DNA of 64,000 nucleotides from Ochotona curzoniae. Its lineage: Eukaryota > Chordata > Mammalia > Lagomorpha > Ochotonidae. Each line of letters opens with the position of its first letter. The first letter of the stretch is position 1. The notes beneath the pieces were generated by a model. The model was not told where the DNA came from, did no database searches, and saw only the letters and a list, made by a program, of their open reading frames with translations. Positions 47,301 through 56,815 of this stretch are shown one piece after another. The DNA lies in contig NW_024465751.1 in NCBI RefSeq assembly GCF_017591425.1, positions 9,300,001 through 9,364,000 on the forward strand, in the 5' to 3' direction. The translations under genes were made by a program, and so were the position numbers.

Positions 47301-49197
47301 CTGAGAGCAGCAGGCTCCAAACACAAAGACAAGGAAATGAAAAGGCTGAGTGCCTGCTTGGATCAGTTGACACTCCACAGGTGTGTGTTTCAAAATTTTG
47401 GCATGTATCAATGAAGTTATTAATGTTAATATCTTCCATGTTAATAAGAAGTATTTAATGTAATGTAATGAATCTACTTCTCCCCCAGGTTTATCACATC
47501 TCCAGAAACACATGGTTCAAAATGGAGACAAGGATGATCAAGAACGTGTGTGCCCCAGCAGTGGTACTGGGGGAGCGGATTGTCATTGTGGGAGGTGAGC
47601 ATGAAATGCAGCTGGTGAGGTGGGACGCCCAGCTACACAAAGAACTCTGCCAGATAGGTGCTGCTGTACAGGGCAGTCATTTGAAAGCATATCCACTCCC
47701 CATGGGAGCTCAGCCAACCCAGGATGGCTCATCCTCACCCAGAATTGTCTGCCCGTACAGCACGCATGAAGTTGCATGATAAAGCATGCGCATGTATCTT
47801 GAGCTCTTAGTAGTACTACAGAGACACAGTAAATGAAAAAAAAATTTGCTATTCTTGATCATACTAGCCACAAGGGATTTACAATACAACTGGTAACACC
47901 AATAATATTGGCTACTAACAGACTTGTAACAGGAGTGTCACTGTCAATAACATTGGTGGGCTGGGATTGTAGGTGGCAGTATATGGCTGGCATACGGGTG
48001 GCAGTTTGTGTACTGGCTGTTTCATTTCTGATCAGCTTTCCACTAATGGCTTAGGAAAAGAGCACAAGATGGTCTAAGTGCTTGCATCCCTGCCACCCAC
48101 ATGGGAGACCCAATGAAGCTCCTGACCCAATCCCAGCCAATGTAGCCATTTGGGAAGAGAACCAGTGGATGGAAGGTGTGTGTGTGTATGTGTGTGTGTT
48201 TTCTCTGTAACCCTGCCTTTCAAACAAATCTTTAAAAAGAATAATAATATTGGCAACTAACAGACTTGCAACATTGGCTATCAGTATCAATGATATTGGC
48301 CACTACTGGATTTCACTGTAATTGCAGTATAGTATCTTGATTTAAAGGACTACTTTTGGCATCAGATAGATCTGGGTTTAGCTTTTGACTCTACCACTAA
48401 CTGCTTGTATGCTCCTTAGCAAGTTATTTGTCATTCTGTGCCTCAGTTTGCCCATCAGTGAAATTGAATGGGGGGGGGGCGGCGAGAGGGGTGGATTCTT
48501 TAAGTATTCACAAGATCAGGCTACTGTGGGGACCCATTTTTGTGTTCCCATAGACTCCTTCTTGGGGTATTACAGCTTTTGGACTAGTGTTTGAGAAGCG
48601 AAAAGTCAATGAGGCCAAGAAGCAGCTGAAAGGCAGCTCCAAGTCTATGGGGTACAGATAGGCAGTCTTGACTTGGGGTTAAAGACACGGGAGGCTGACT
48701 CAGACAGATCTGGGTGCCAATCCCAGCTCTGAGCCACATACGGGGCCACAGCAGGTGAACTAATGACCCACCCTGTCGTTCAGAGTCCCCGCCCCCACAC
48801 ATGGCAGGTGCAGGGGGCCAGCTGTCTTCTAGCTGGGTGTGGGAGAGATGGAGAAGTGGAAGGAGCTGGCTGACCTCCTGTCCCTGTTCTGTTTTCAGGC
48901 TACACCAGGAGGATTCTTGCTTATGACCCTCAGTCCAACAAATTTGCCAAGTGTGCAGACATGAGAGAGCGGAGGATGCACCACGGTGCCGCAGTGATGG
49001 GGAACAAGCTGTATGTGACAGGTGGCCGGCGGCTGACCAGTGACTGCAGCATTGAAGACTCTGCCTCCTTCGACTGCTACGACCCTGAGACCGACACATG
49101 GACCTCCCAGGGCCAACTACCTCACAAACTCTTCGACCATGCCTGCCTCAGCCTGCAGTGCCTGCCACACACAGGTTCTAGCAGCTTCCCATCTTAG
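43028..49197 (+). CDS. KLHL38: Kelch-like protein 38, complete CDS in 3 exons
   Basis: Joined exons 43028-44377, 47489-47594 and 48899-49197 give 1755 bases, or 584 residues plus TAG (human: 581). Residues about 34-100 form a BTB domain (DVSICASSQEVPCHRNVLAS, Cullin-3 and dimer interface). About 135-240 is the BACK domain (ELRDYLGDDGLCGEEEKVFE). Six kelch blades follow, with GG motifs LILLGG, VYILGG, IFCIGG, LYLFGG, IVIVGG and LYVTGG. Such proteins act as substrate adaptors of Cullin-3 ubiquitin ligases. KLHL38 is muscle-enriched and its substrates are poorly known. I chose the ATG at 43028 because the family starts MD..(T/S)LDGL. An in-frame ATG at 42887 adds 47 residues that look noncoding and span an acceptor-like site. 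All splice sites are canonical and the frame is intact. Confidence 0.96.
44400..44575 (+). repeat. Alternating purine-pyrimidine tract
   Basis: The run mixes CA, TG, TA and ATGC words almost without break, beginning about 20 bases after the KLHL38 exon 1 donor. Confidence 0.8.
46515..46640 (+). repeat. Probable MIR in KLHL38 intron 1
   Basis: The order catggactctggactcaatc, ctaagcgtgtcaccctgagc, ctcaacagtataacctggaa matches the MIR core region, with substitutions. Confidence 0.5.
47489..47594 (+). CDS. KLHL38: KLHL38 coding exon 2
   Basis: A 106-bp exon encoding VYHISRNTWFKMETRMIKNV to IVIVG plus one base. The acceptor is cttctcccccag and the donor is gtgagc. It completes one kelch blade and opens the next. 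Confidence 0.95.
47960..48237 (+). mobile_element. Diverged C-type SINE
   Basis: The body is recognisable at ggcatacgggtggcagtttg, ccacatgggagacccaatga and gaaccagtggatggaaggtg, followed by a (TG) run and acaaatctttaaaaag as tail. Confidence 0.65.
48337..48475 (+). repeat. MIR
   Basis: A clear MIR core: gatctgggtttagcttttga, taccactaactgcttgtatg, gcaagttatttgtcattctg, tgcctcagtttgcccatcag. Confidence 0.75.
48899..49197 (+). CDS. KLHL38: KLHL38 coding exon 3 with stop codon
   Basis: A 299-bp coding segment after the acceptor ctgttttcag. It completes the split Gly codon and encodes YTRRILAYDPQSNK through HKLFDHACLSLQCLP, with the last kelch motif LYVTGG. The final residues HTGSSSFPS differ in sequence and length from the human end. 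The stop is TAG at 49195-49197. Confidence 0.95.
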
Positions 49198-49956
49198 GCT
49201 AGACATTTCCTGGTGCAAAAGACAGAAACAGCTCCTCAGAGCTCAGCCCTGCAGGGATGTGTGGGAACCCCTCAGGAAGGGTGCTCTTGGGACTGAGGAT
49301 ATCCAGACCTGAAGGCCAGACACAAGGATCCCAGACCCTCTGGAATTCTCCTTTCTGGGAGAATCTCTTTCCTGCTCATCTGCTTTCCTACCTGTCTCTG
49401 TCTCTCTCCCCTCCACTACCCACTGTCTCTACCCTGTCTCCATTAGACTTCATTCTCCAGCAGGTGTCTTCATCCACCCAGCACAGAGACAATAACAACC
49501 CGGAAATTCCAATGCATAGTCTCTGGCTTTACATTTTCAGGAGAGAACTTGACCATCACCCAAAAGTAATAACACTTATGGGTCCCTTCTGAACTCTATT
49601 GCTACTTCTTGAGCCATCACTGTGGCCAGGATTTTCCCATGGTTAATAGGTTGGTCCCAGCCCCCAGAAATGAGAGATCTATTGCGATGACCCAGTTCAT
49701 CAGAATGGCAGGAAATGAGACAGAAGCAGTGCTCTCAATGGAGACATTCTGGGCTGAGAGACATGTCTGCTCAGGACACCATGGCTGTCTGGAAAAAAAG
49801 GCCCCAGGAGGAAATGGCTGTGACCGCTGTCTGCGATCTGTGCATGCAGCACCTCAGAATTCCAGAGAAATGCAGGTCAAATGGCCCTGCTCTGCCAGAG
49901 TAAAGATTGTTTCCAGTGCCAAGCGATGGTCTTCTCCAGCCTCTAGGAAGTTATAA
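49198..49956 (+). other. KLHL38: Putative KLHL38 3' untranslated region
   Basis: Noncoding sequence directly after the stop codon, without repeats, up to a SINE. No canonical AATAAA is present before the SINE. The variant AGTAAA occurs near 49899, so the true 3' end is unresolved. Confidence 0.4.
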
Positions 49957-50290
49957 AAACCTATGGAATGGCATAGTAATCTAACCCTCCACCTTCGTGC
50001 TGGCATCTCATATGGGTGCCAGTTCAAGTCCCCGCTACACTACTTTCAATCCAGCTCCCTGTCTATGACCTGGAAAAGCAGCTGACAATGGCACTGAGTT
50101 CCTTGGGCTCCTGCACCCACACTGGAGAAACAGGAGAAGTTCCTAGCTTCCAGCTTTGGATCAGTTCAGCTCCGGTCATTGCAGTCATTTGAAGAGTGAA
50201 TCAGCACATAGAAGCTGTTTCTTTCTCTCTTCCTATCTCCCCTTTCTATACATCTGACTCTCAAATAAAACGGAATCTAATTAAAATTTT
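49957..50290 (+). mobile_element. C-type SINE, older copy
   Basis: Head acctatggaatggcatagta, body tctcatatgggtgccagttc and gacctggaaaagcagctgac, tail aaataaaacggaatctaatt. Confidence 0.75.
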
Positions 50291-50663
50291 GAAAAACCTG
50301 CAGATTCAATCAGGATCCCTGTTTTGGTAAATTGCCTTTCTGGGGTAAAGCCAATGAACTCCTTCAGAAATGACAACAAGAACTGACTGGTTTGTCTTCC
50401 AGGTGCCAGCACTGGCTGTCCCTAGAGTCCCTCTTCCTTTCAAGTCCCTCCCATCACAAGGATTCAGTCCAAGCCAGAGAACCAGCCCTGCTCGTATTCT
50501 GCAGTCACTCATAAAACTTTTTGAGGATGGGGTCACACTCCACTAGAAGCAAGTGAGTGGAGAATCTCAAGGGTAGCATCCAGAACTCATTTTTTCAAAC
50601 ACTTTCTCCTGCCCCCTGTACCCAGATGATTGTCATCTGCCATCAGGGTACAACGCCACCTCC

Positions 50664-50796
50664 AGGGTGGAGAGCTCAGCTACAGGCAGTGAGAATCCTC
50701 CTGGTTGATCCCATCCCATCCTTGCTGCGCACAGCAGGGTTTAGCCAAGCCCTCTGTCCATCAGCAGGAGCACAGGACATGAGGGTTTGCTGCCCA
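50664..50796 (+). repeat. Local direct duplication, copy 1
   Basis: Begins agggtggagagctcagctac and ends gtttgctgccca. About nine of ten positions match copy 2 by eye, with a one-base length difference. Confidence 0.8.
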
Positions 50797-52049
50797 GAGC
50801 CAGGGCCGGGTTGGCCCCCACGTTGCAGCCTGTCTCCTCCAGCCAGCTCTGCAGATGCATGCTACATTTGTCCTTCCTCCCCGGTTTGTGTTCATACTCT
50901 GTCCTACTCGGCTGACATGTGCCTCATGACTCCTCCCCCTTTCCCTCCATATTATCCACCTCAGGGACTCCCCCTTGCTGGTGCTCCTCCCACTGCCTCC
51001 TGAGCTTCACCCTCATCTTCCGATTTCCCTGACAGTCACAGCCCAGGGTGAGCACCCTGGATGGGTGAGATCACCACACCTGTGGATTTCAACACCACCC
51101 AGAATGCCCCCGCCTTGCCAACCTTCTCTCATTCCAGACTCCGCTGCTCAACCTCCATTTCCACTGAGATGGCAAAAATCTGTCTCAGGTTAGCCACATT
51201 GCAGACCCTTCTGTTTCCCCAAGACCTGCTCCTCCCATAATGCTCCTTCAGTTCCTCAGGCCTAAACTTAAATAACCCCTGATCTCTCTCTCTCTCACTC
51301 ATTCTGCTCCACCTGTCCCACCCAACATGCAGAACCCATCATGTTCCACAGCCCTTGTTGGTGACTAGCCCAGGCCACCATCTTCTCTGTGTGGAGCTAC
51401 TCCAACAGTTTCCACCTTGGCCCCCAGAATCTGATCACAAAACAGCCTGTATGACCTTTTAATGTCATACACCTAAGTCAAAATGAGTTGTTTCTATTCA
51501 AACCCCACTCTCTCTGGTGACCATCAGAGACCTGCAAGATTCTCCCCATGCCCTGCGACCTCTATGTTCTCATCTGCTCTCAGCCCCCCTCGTGTATCCC
51601 TACCTCACACCACTGAGCCCTGCCTATCTTGTGGCTCACATGCCTAGCAGCTCACTGTGCTCTGCTTTATGCTTGCTGTGCCCTCCACTAGAAACCTCTG
51701 GCACTTCCCACCACTCAGTATATCCTCCCCTGACCACCCTTCATGTAATCCATCAACAGGTGCCTGGGAGTGATACCCCAAAGGTGATTGCTGGCACCTC
51801 CTGTCTCTATGCCTTCACTGCCCCTTCAGATGCAGACCAGGCTCATCTCCCACCAGCCTCCTAAAGACCTGCCCCCTAAAAGCTAGGGGACTCTCTAAAA
51901 CACATACCTGACCTTTCTTATTCTCTAGCTGCCAGTGATCCCAAGACTTCCCTTGTGACCTTCATGTACAGGCCCAATTTTTTTCTCTTGCCTATAGAGC
52001 TTTCCAGTCGACCTCTCTGGCCTCATTTTCTGTCACCCACACTTTCTCT

Positions 52050-52052
<3 letters not shown>

Positions 52053-52099
<47 letters not shown>
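52053..52099 (+). repeat. (TG)n microsatellite
   Basis: About 23 uninterrupted TG units following a CT-rich stretch. Confidence 0.95.
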
Positions 52100-52102
<3 letters not shown>

Positions 52103-52267
52103 GTTGGCGGTGGTAGCAGGGGAGGTGTCTCTGCTCTAGTCACCCTTAATATCCCATACCTCCCCCTTTTCAGGGGACCTCTGCATATGTAAAGCAGTAA
52201 CTATCTGATACCCACTTCTCTTAACCCATCCCCTGGCTTAATTCCAACTGACCCTCACACCAGGTCA

Positions 52268-52398
52268 AGGGTGGAGAGCTCAGCTAGGGGCAGTGAGAAT
52301 CCTCCTGGCTGATCCAATCCCATCCTTGCTGCACACAGCAGCATTAGCCAAGCCCTCTGCCCATCAGCAGGAGCACTGGACGTGAGGGCCTGCTGCCC
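52268..52398 (+). repeat. Local direct duplication, copy 2
   Basis: Begins agggtggagagctcagctag and ends gcctgctgccca. It lies about 1.6 kb after copy 1 in the same orientation. Sequence on either side does not match. Confidence 0.8.
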
Positions 52399-53433
52399 AA
52401 ATGTTTCACACACCCTCTGACTCCAGTCAGGGCCAACTCTCCTATTGAAGGCCCCAGGTTCCTGTTACCTCCCTTCTGAAACCCTCATCCTATTTTCAAT
52501 TAAGATCATGGCAGACTGTCTGAAAATCATGAAAATGATGACATGTGGCAGGGAAGGAAACAGCAGGGCTCTCCACCCCAGGACCCCTCCTTGAGACCAG
52601 ACAAAGTGTTTGACAAGTGGCCTCTAGGAGACCTGGAAGCCGGATGCAGCAAACATACTTGGTCACGCTTCAGGAACTGTCTGCTCCAGCCATGTGAACT
52701 TGGGAGGCATCATAGCTTTCCTCACACTTGTTTATTAGCAGGACCTGCACACCTCACTGCAGATAACACCAACTCGGGCACCGAGAAGACCAGGGTCCAG
52801 ATATTGGCCTGCCATTGACCAGCATGTTACCTGCTGCCAAAGTGGCAAGTGACTTCAGTTCCTGGAGCCTCAATTGCTTCACAGCTGCAAAGGGATCCTT
52901 GCTTCACCCTCAGTGATTCTTTCAAGATTTCCAGGAATGACAATGGAGCCTACCTACACAATACAGGCACCAGCACAGAAAAGACTAAACCAAGTCCCAT
53001 TCATCTCCTTGCTCGTGGGTCCTTTTCCCTGCCTTGTCACCTATGCACAATCCCCTCTGAGAAACTGCCCCAAATATCCATTCTAACCAAGAGTCAGTAG
53101 CTGACCCAACCACTGTGGCTTTTTTCTACTTGAGGACTCACCACCTGCACTTGTTGCCTGGTCCACACCTTATTTTATTCATTCATTCATTCACACACTC
53201 ACTCATTCAGGCATTTAAACAACATTGTCCAGAAACCCCTCCATGCTAAATATAAGGCTCTTGGAGTAAACAAGGAAGACAATGAGGGTCCCTCTGCTAT
53301 GAACCTCCATAGAAGAGTGGAGGCTCTCTCTGTGCAGATTGTGTTCTAGAAGGAAAGGGATAGGTAAGTAGGTAGCCAACTGGGGCAGCTGTCCTACAGG
53401 ACTTGTCTCAGGGACGTAACCACTCCCTGTATT

Positions 53434-53620
53434 GCTTTCCTAAGGCTGCCATTGCAAAGTGCCGCATACGCAGTGCCTTCAAACCCCAGTGATTTCTTCT
53501 CTCACACTTCTAGAAAACAGGATTCCAGAACTACACCAGCAGGCCCACACTCCCCCAGAAGGCTCTAGGAAGAGTCCTACCTCTCTTCCCGCCTTCCTGA
53601 CCTCAGCAAGCCTCAGTGTT
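53434..53620 (+). repeat. MLT1-type LTR fragment
   Basis: The text gctttcctaaggctgccatt, gcaaagtgccgcatacgcag, tcttctctcacacttctaga matches the beginning of mammalian MLT/MaLR LTRs. It is an old LTR relic without coding sequence. Confidence 0.6.
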
Positions 53621-53764
53621 ACAGCCCCTCCTTAGGCAGCCTTCTTCTACACCTGGTTTGCCTTTACAGGGACAGTCTTATTGGGTGTACTGGTCACCCC
53701 ACCCCAGTATGGTCTCACCTTGATCCTTTCGTTAATCATAGCTACAAAGAGCCCATACCCAACT

Positions 53765-54215
53765 AAGGTCACTGTGTTGGTCACCTTTTTGCTACTATCA
53801 TTAAATACCTGAGAGAAGCTATTTGTGAAGGAGAAAATTTTATTTTGGCTCATAGTTTTGGGGGTCCACACTCCCGGGGTGGTCCCATTGTTGCAGAGTC
53901 TGATGAGAGCTGTTGATGGTAAAATGCTAGCAGAGGACAGTCATACAATGAGTCAGGAAGGAGAAAGGGACAGAGGGAGGCTAGGCCTGACTTAGGCTTA
54001 CTTATAGAACCTACCCTTTCAAGAGTATGGCCCTCCAAGAGCATGTTATCTAAGGCCCTCCTACTGGTCCTACTTCCTGAATGTCCTAATTGAACCAAGT
54101 CATCATTAATCTCATTACCATAAAACTTTGGGGACAATCGCTTTAAAACATGGGCCTTTAGGAAACACCAAAACCAAGATCCAAACCACCACAGTAGTAC
54201 CCAAGGCTCTGAGTG
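53765..54215 (+). repeat. MST/THE1-type LTR relic
   Basis: The order attaaatacctgagagaagc, gagaaaattttattttggct, catagttttgggggtccaca, and the late portion catgggcctttaggaaacac follows the MST/THE1 LTR scheme over its full length. It is an old endogenous-retrovirus-like LTR. Confidence 0.6.
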
Positions 54216-55897
54216 GACCCCCACATCCCCGTTCCCTGAGAGCCTCTGGTGGACAAGGGTCATGTCCCTCATCTCAGTAAATGTGTATCGAACCAAACTA
54301 AAGTATTTCACAGGGTCTAGCAGGTTTTTTTCCCCAGACTCCAAGAACTAAAAGCCAATGCATGCAAGACCTATTTCCAAGAAGTTGCCACAAATCCAAG
54401 CTGGGTAAGGTCTGCCAAGTGCCAGTCAAGAAGGAATTAGGGCACACACAGAGAAGCCCAGAGTTGGGCATCAGAAACTGCCTGAGAGAATTAAGCTGTT
54501 AGCACAATGTTACCCTCAATATCTCCTTCTAGGTCTTTCCAGTCTTCAGTGTGACATTCTGAGAGGCTGTGTGTTAAAGCCAAGGGTGCTGGAGAAGGGG
54601 ATCTGGTCTTGGAAATGTCAGTTATCATGCAATCTCATATGAATTATAGGCTCTTTCCTCAAGGCTCTAAAAGATGTCCACAGATCTTTCCTCTCCATTT
54701 CACTTGGTTGCATAATGACAATGCCGAGGACCACAATCCAGAGCTCCCCAGCAGACCCCCACCACAAAATCAGTGGTCTAGAAAACAGGGGCAGGGACTG
54801 ACTCAGGAATTCAGTGTATTTGTGCGGTAGGGAGAGACAGGCATTGTCCTGTTCAAAACCAGAGACTGTATTGGGGTGTCAGCCCCACCCCTCATATCCT
54901 TAGGACAGTTACAAAACCAACGCAAAACCTCTGAGAGGGGCTGCCGGTGACCAGGTGTTGAATGAACACATGCACGTGTGAATGAATGACAAAGCAGGTA
55001 GTCAAGATGCAGCCAAGGCCAGAGGCGAGGGGTGTTTGTGGGTCAACTTGGAGACGGATGGGATGGCCATCTGGGCAGGAGGCAAGGCCATCTCTGTGTA
55101 GGTAAGCATAGCAGGAAGGTAGGAGTGAGAGGGAGAGCAGTGCAGGAAGTTTAGAAGGCAGACCAGACCCCTCTCCTAGGTAACCCAACCATGCTAACAG
55201 ACAACAGCAAAGAATAGGAGAGAAAACTCTATGAAACAAGGAGACAGAGTCCATAGGGAGGGCCAGTGTGCAGCATAACAAAGGCACCGTCTGCAACACC
55301 AGCAACACCAGCATCCCATACAGGCACTGGTGCGACTGCTGACTTTTCCACTTCCATTCCACTCCCTGTGAATGCACCTGGAAAAACAATGCAGGATGAC
55401 CCAAATACACGGACCCCTACCAACTACATGGGGGACATCATCCTGTAGCAGATTGCAAGATGCTTTCCCCCACCCAGAAGACGGAAGCTCTCTAACACTC
55501 TGTCTTTTAAGGAAATGAACTAGCAAAAGCCAAAGAAAATAAAAACAGAAACTATGAATGGTGGGTAATAGGTACAATAGTGGCAGTGGAAAGCCTGGGA
55601 GAGGGGGCAATGGCAGAGGTGGGATGTGGTCGTCTCCCCCAGATCTTACAGCAAAGCCACCTATACTCAGGCTCCGTTTTCTTTAAACTCACTTTCTCCC
55701 GACACCCAGAGGAGGACTTGAAGCAGCAACCCTGACAGGTGGGGGAGGGATAAACCCTGGCATCTTTCTAAGAGAACAAAAATAAACAAAAATATTTCTA
55801 ATAAAAATAGGTCTTTTTAAAAAAAAGATCTTTCCAATAAAAACTTTTAAAAGTAAAATAATTAAGTAAATAAATAAATCTTAAAATAAAAATAGAG
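54216..55897. other. Intergenic: unique sequence, possible SINE piece
   Basis: No gene was recognised. The stretch 55265-55510 (agcatcccatacaggcactg, tgcacctggaaaaacaatgc) looks like a worn SINE. 55795-55890 is A/T-rich and may hold SINE tails. Confidence 0.35.
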
Positions 55898-55990
55898 AAT
55901 GTGGAAATGGCGATCTCACCCACCTTCCTGCAGCCCTTGACCCTTATCACCCTAATCAATTATGTAAAAATCATCAAAAAATAAAAATGT
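55898..55990 (+). mobile_element. 3' tail of the unnamed composite family
   Basis: The 93 bases from gaatgtggaaatggcgatct through cagcccttgacccttatcac to tcaattatgtaaaaatcatc match the last part of the full-length copy and stop in an A-rich tail. It is a severely 5'-truncated copy. Confidence 0.7.
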
Positions 55991-56801
55991 TTAAGAATTA
56001 AAAAAAAAAAAGAAAATAGCGGAAGCAAAAAAAAAAAAATCAATCCAGCCAGATCTCTTAGTTAAATCCCTTCACAGGCTCCTCACCTCAGAAAGCTCTG
56101 TCTCTGCTTCCAATGGCCTCGTGTGTGGCAGAATAAACAGGTTGCAATAGCTAGTTAACACACGTGGCTCAGGAGGTAGCAGAGGGCCCACTTAACAGGC
56201 ATGTCATTAAAGTGATTTTCCTTACAGCCCCCAAAATCTCTCTCTTCCCTTCGCCTGGTCAAAAGAGAACTCTTGTTGGCCTCCTATCAAGTAATGTTTG
56301 GCTATGGAGACCGAGATGAGATCCATCTTGGGCACTTGGCCACCAGCTTCCCGTCCTCAGAGGACCCCGCAATCTACCCCTCCACACTGAAGGCAAGAGA
56401 TGTTCTGTAGGGGTTCAAAGCCCCTGTGGAAGTGGCCGACGCCTGAGTTTCTCAAGAAGTTTCCAAGGAAATACTTCTGCCTTCAAAACGTCTGCCTTCT
56501 TTTTTGTCTGGAATGATGATTTATGTCACTGTTCAGTGACTGCAAATTCATGAAATTTTGTGGTTAGAACAAAAATGTGTCACACAACTCCATATGTCCA
56601 TGCAGTAGAATAGAGAAAAATCTGACAATGAAAACCGCCATTTGTCCCTGAGAGTTGAATGGGCTTCCAATCTGGCTTCAATTTGTTGTTTTTTTTTTTT
56701 AACTTATAATATTTTTATCCCCGTAATCAAAAGCATTGCTTTAAAAAAAAAAAAAACAGGAGGCAATTAGAGATAAGGCTGTATACATAGAGGTAATGGT
56801 C
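55991..56801. other. Intergenic: unique sequence
   Basis: Nothing recognised except several A and T homopolymers (56027-56039, 56688-56700, 56743-56757). Confidence 0.35.
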
Positions 56802-56815
56802 AAAACACTAGTTTC

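Larger units (their letters stand above)
44378..47488. other. KLHL38 intron 1
   Basis: An alternating purine-pyrimidine tract (CA, TG and ATGC words) fills 44400-44575, just after the donor. The rest is unique AT-rich sequence with a poly(T) at about 46027-46040 and a probable MIR at 46515-46640. No other exon was recognised. Confidence 0.5.
47595..48898. other. KLHL38 intron 2
   Basis: The intron contains a SINE (47960-48237), a MIR (48337-48475) and a G-rich run at about 48470-48482. A second weak MIR-like piece lies at 48665-48740. The remaining sequence is unique. Confidence 0.5.
50291..53433. other. Region downstream of KLHL38: CT-rich, with a local duplication
   Basis: No gene was recognised. 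Two copies of a roughly 132-bp segment lie at 50664-50796 and 52268-52398. The stretch 51380-52240 has phrases reminiscent of an old L2. A (TG)n run occupies 52053-52099 and an (ATTC)n run about 53171-53205. Confidence 0.45.

Noticed and set aside
53434..54215. Possible intact endogenous retrovirus between two LTR-like pieces
   Set aside because: The two pieces belong to different LTR types, lie only about 150 bases apart and have no gag, pol or env-like coding between them.
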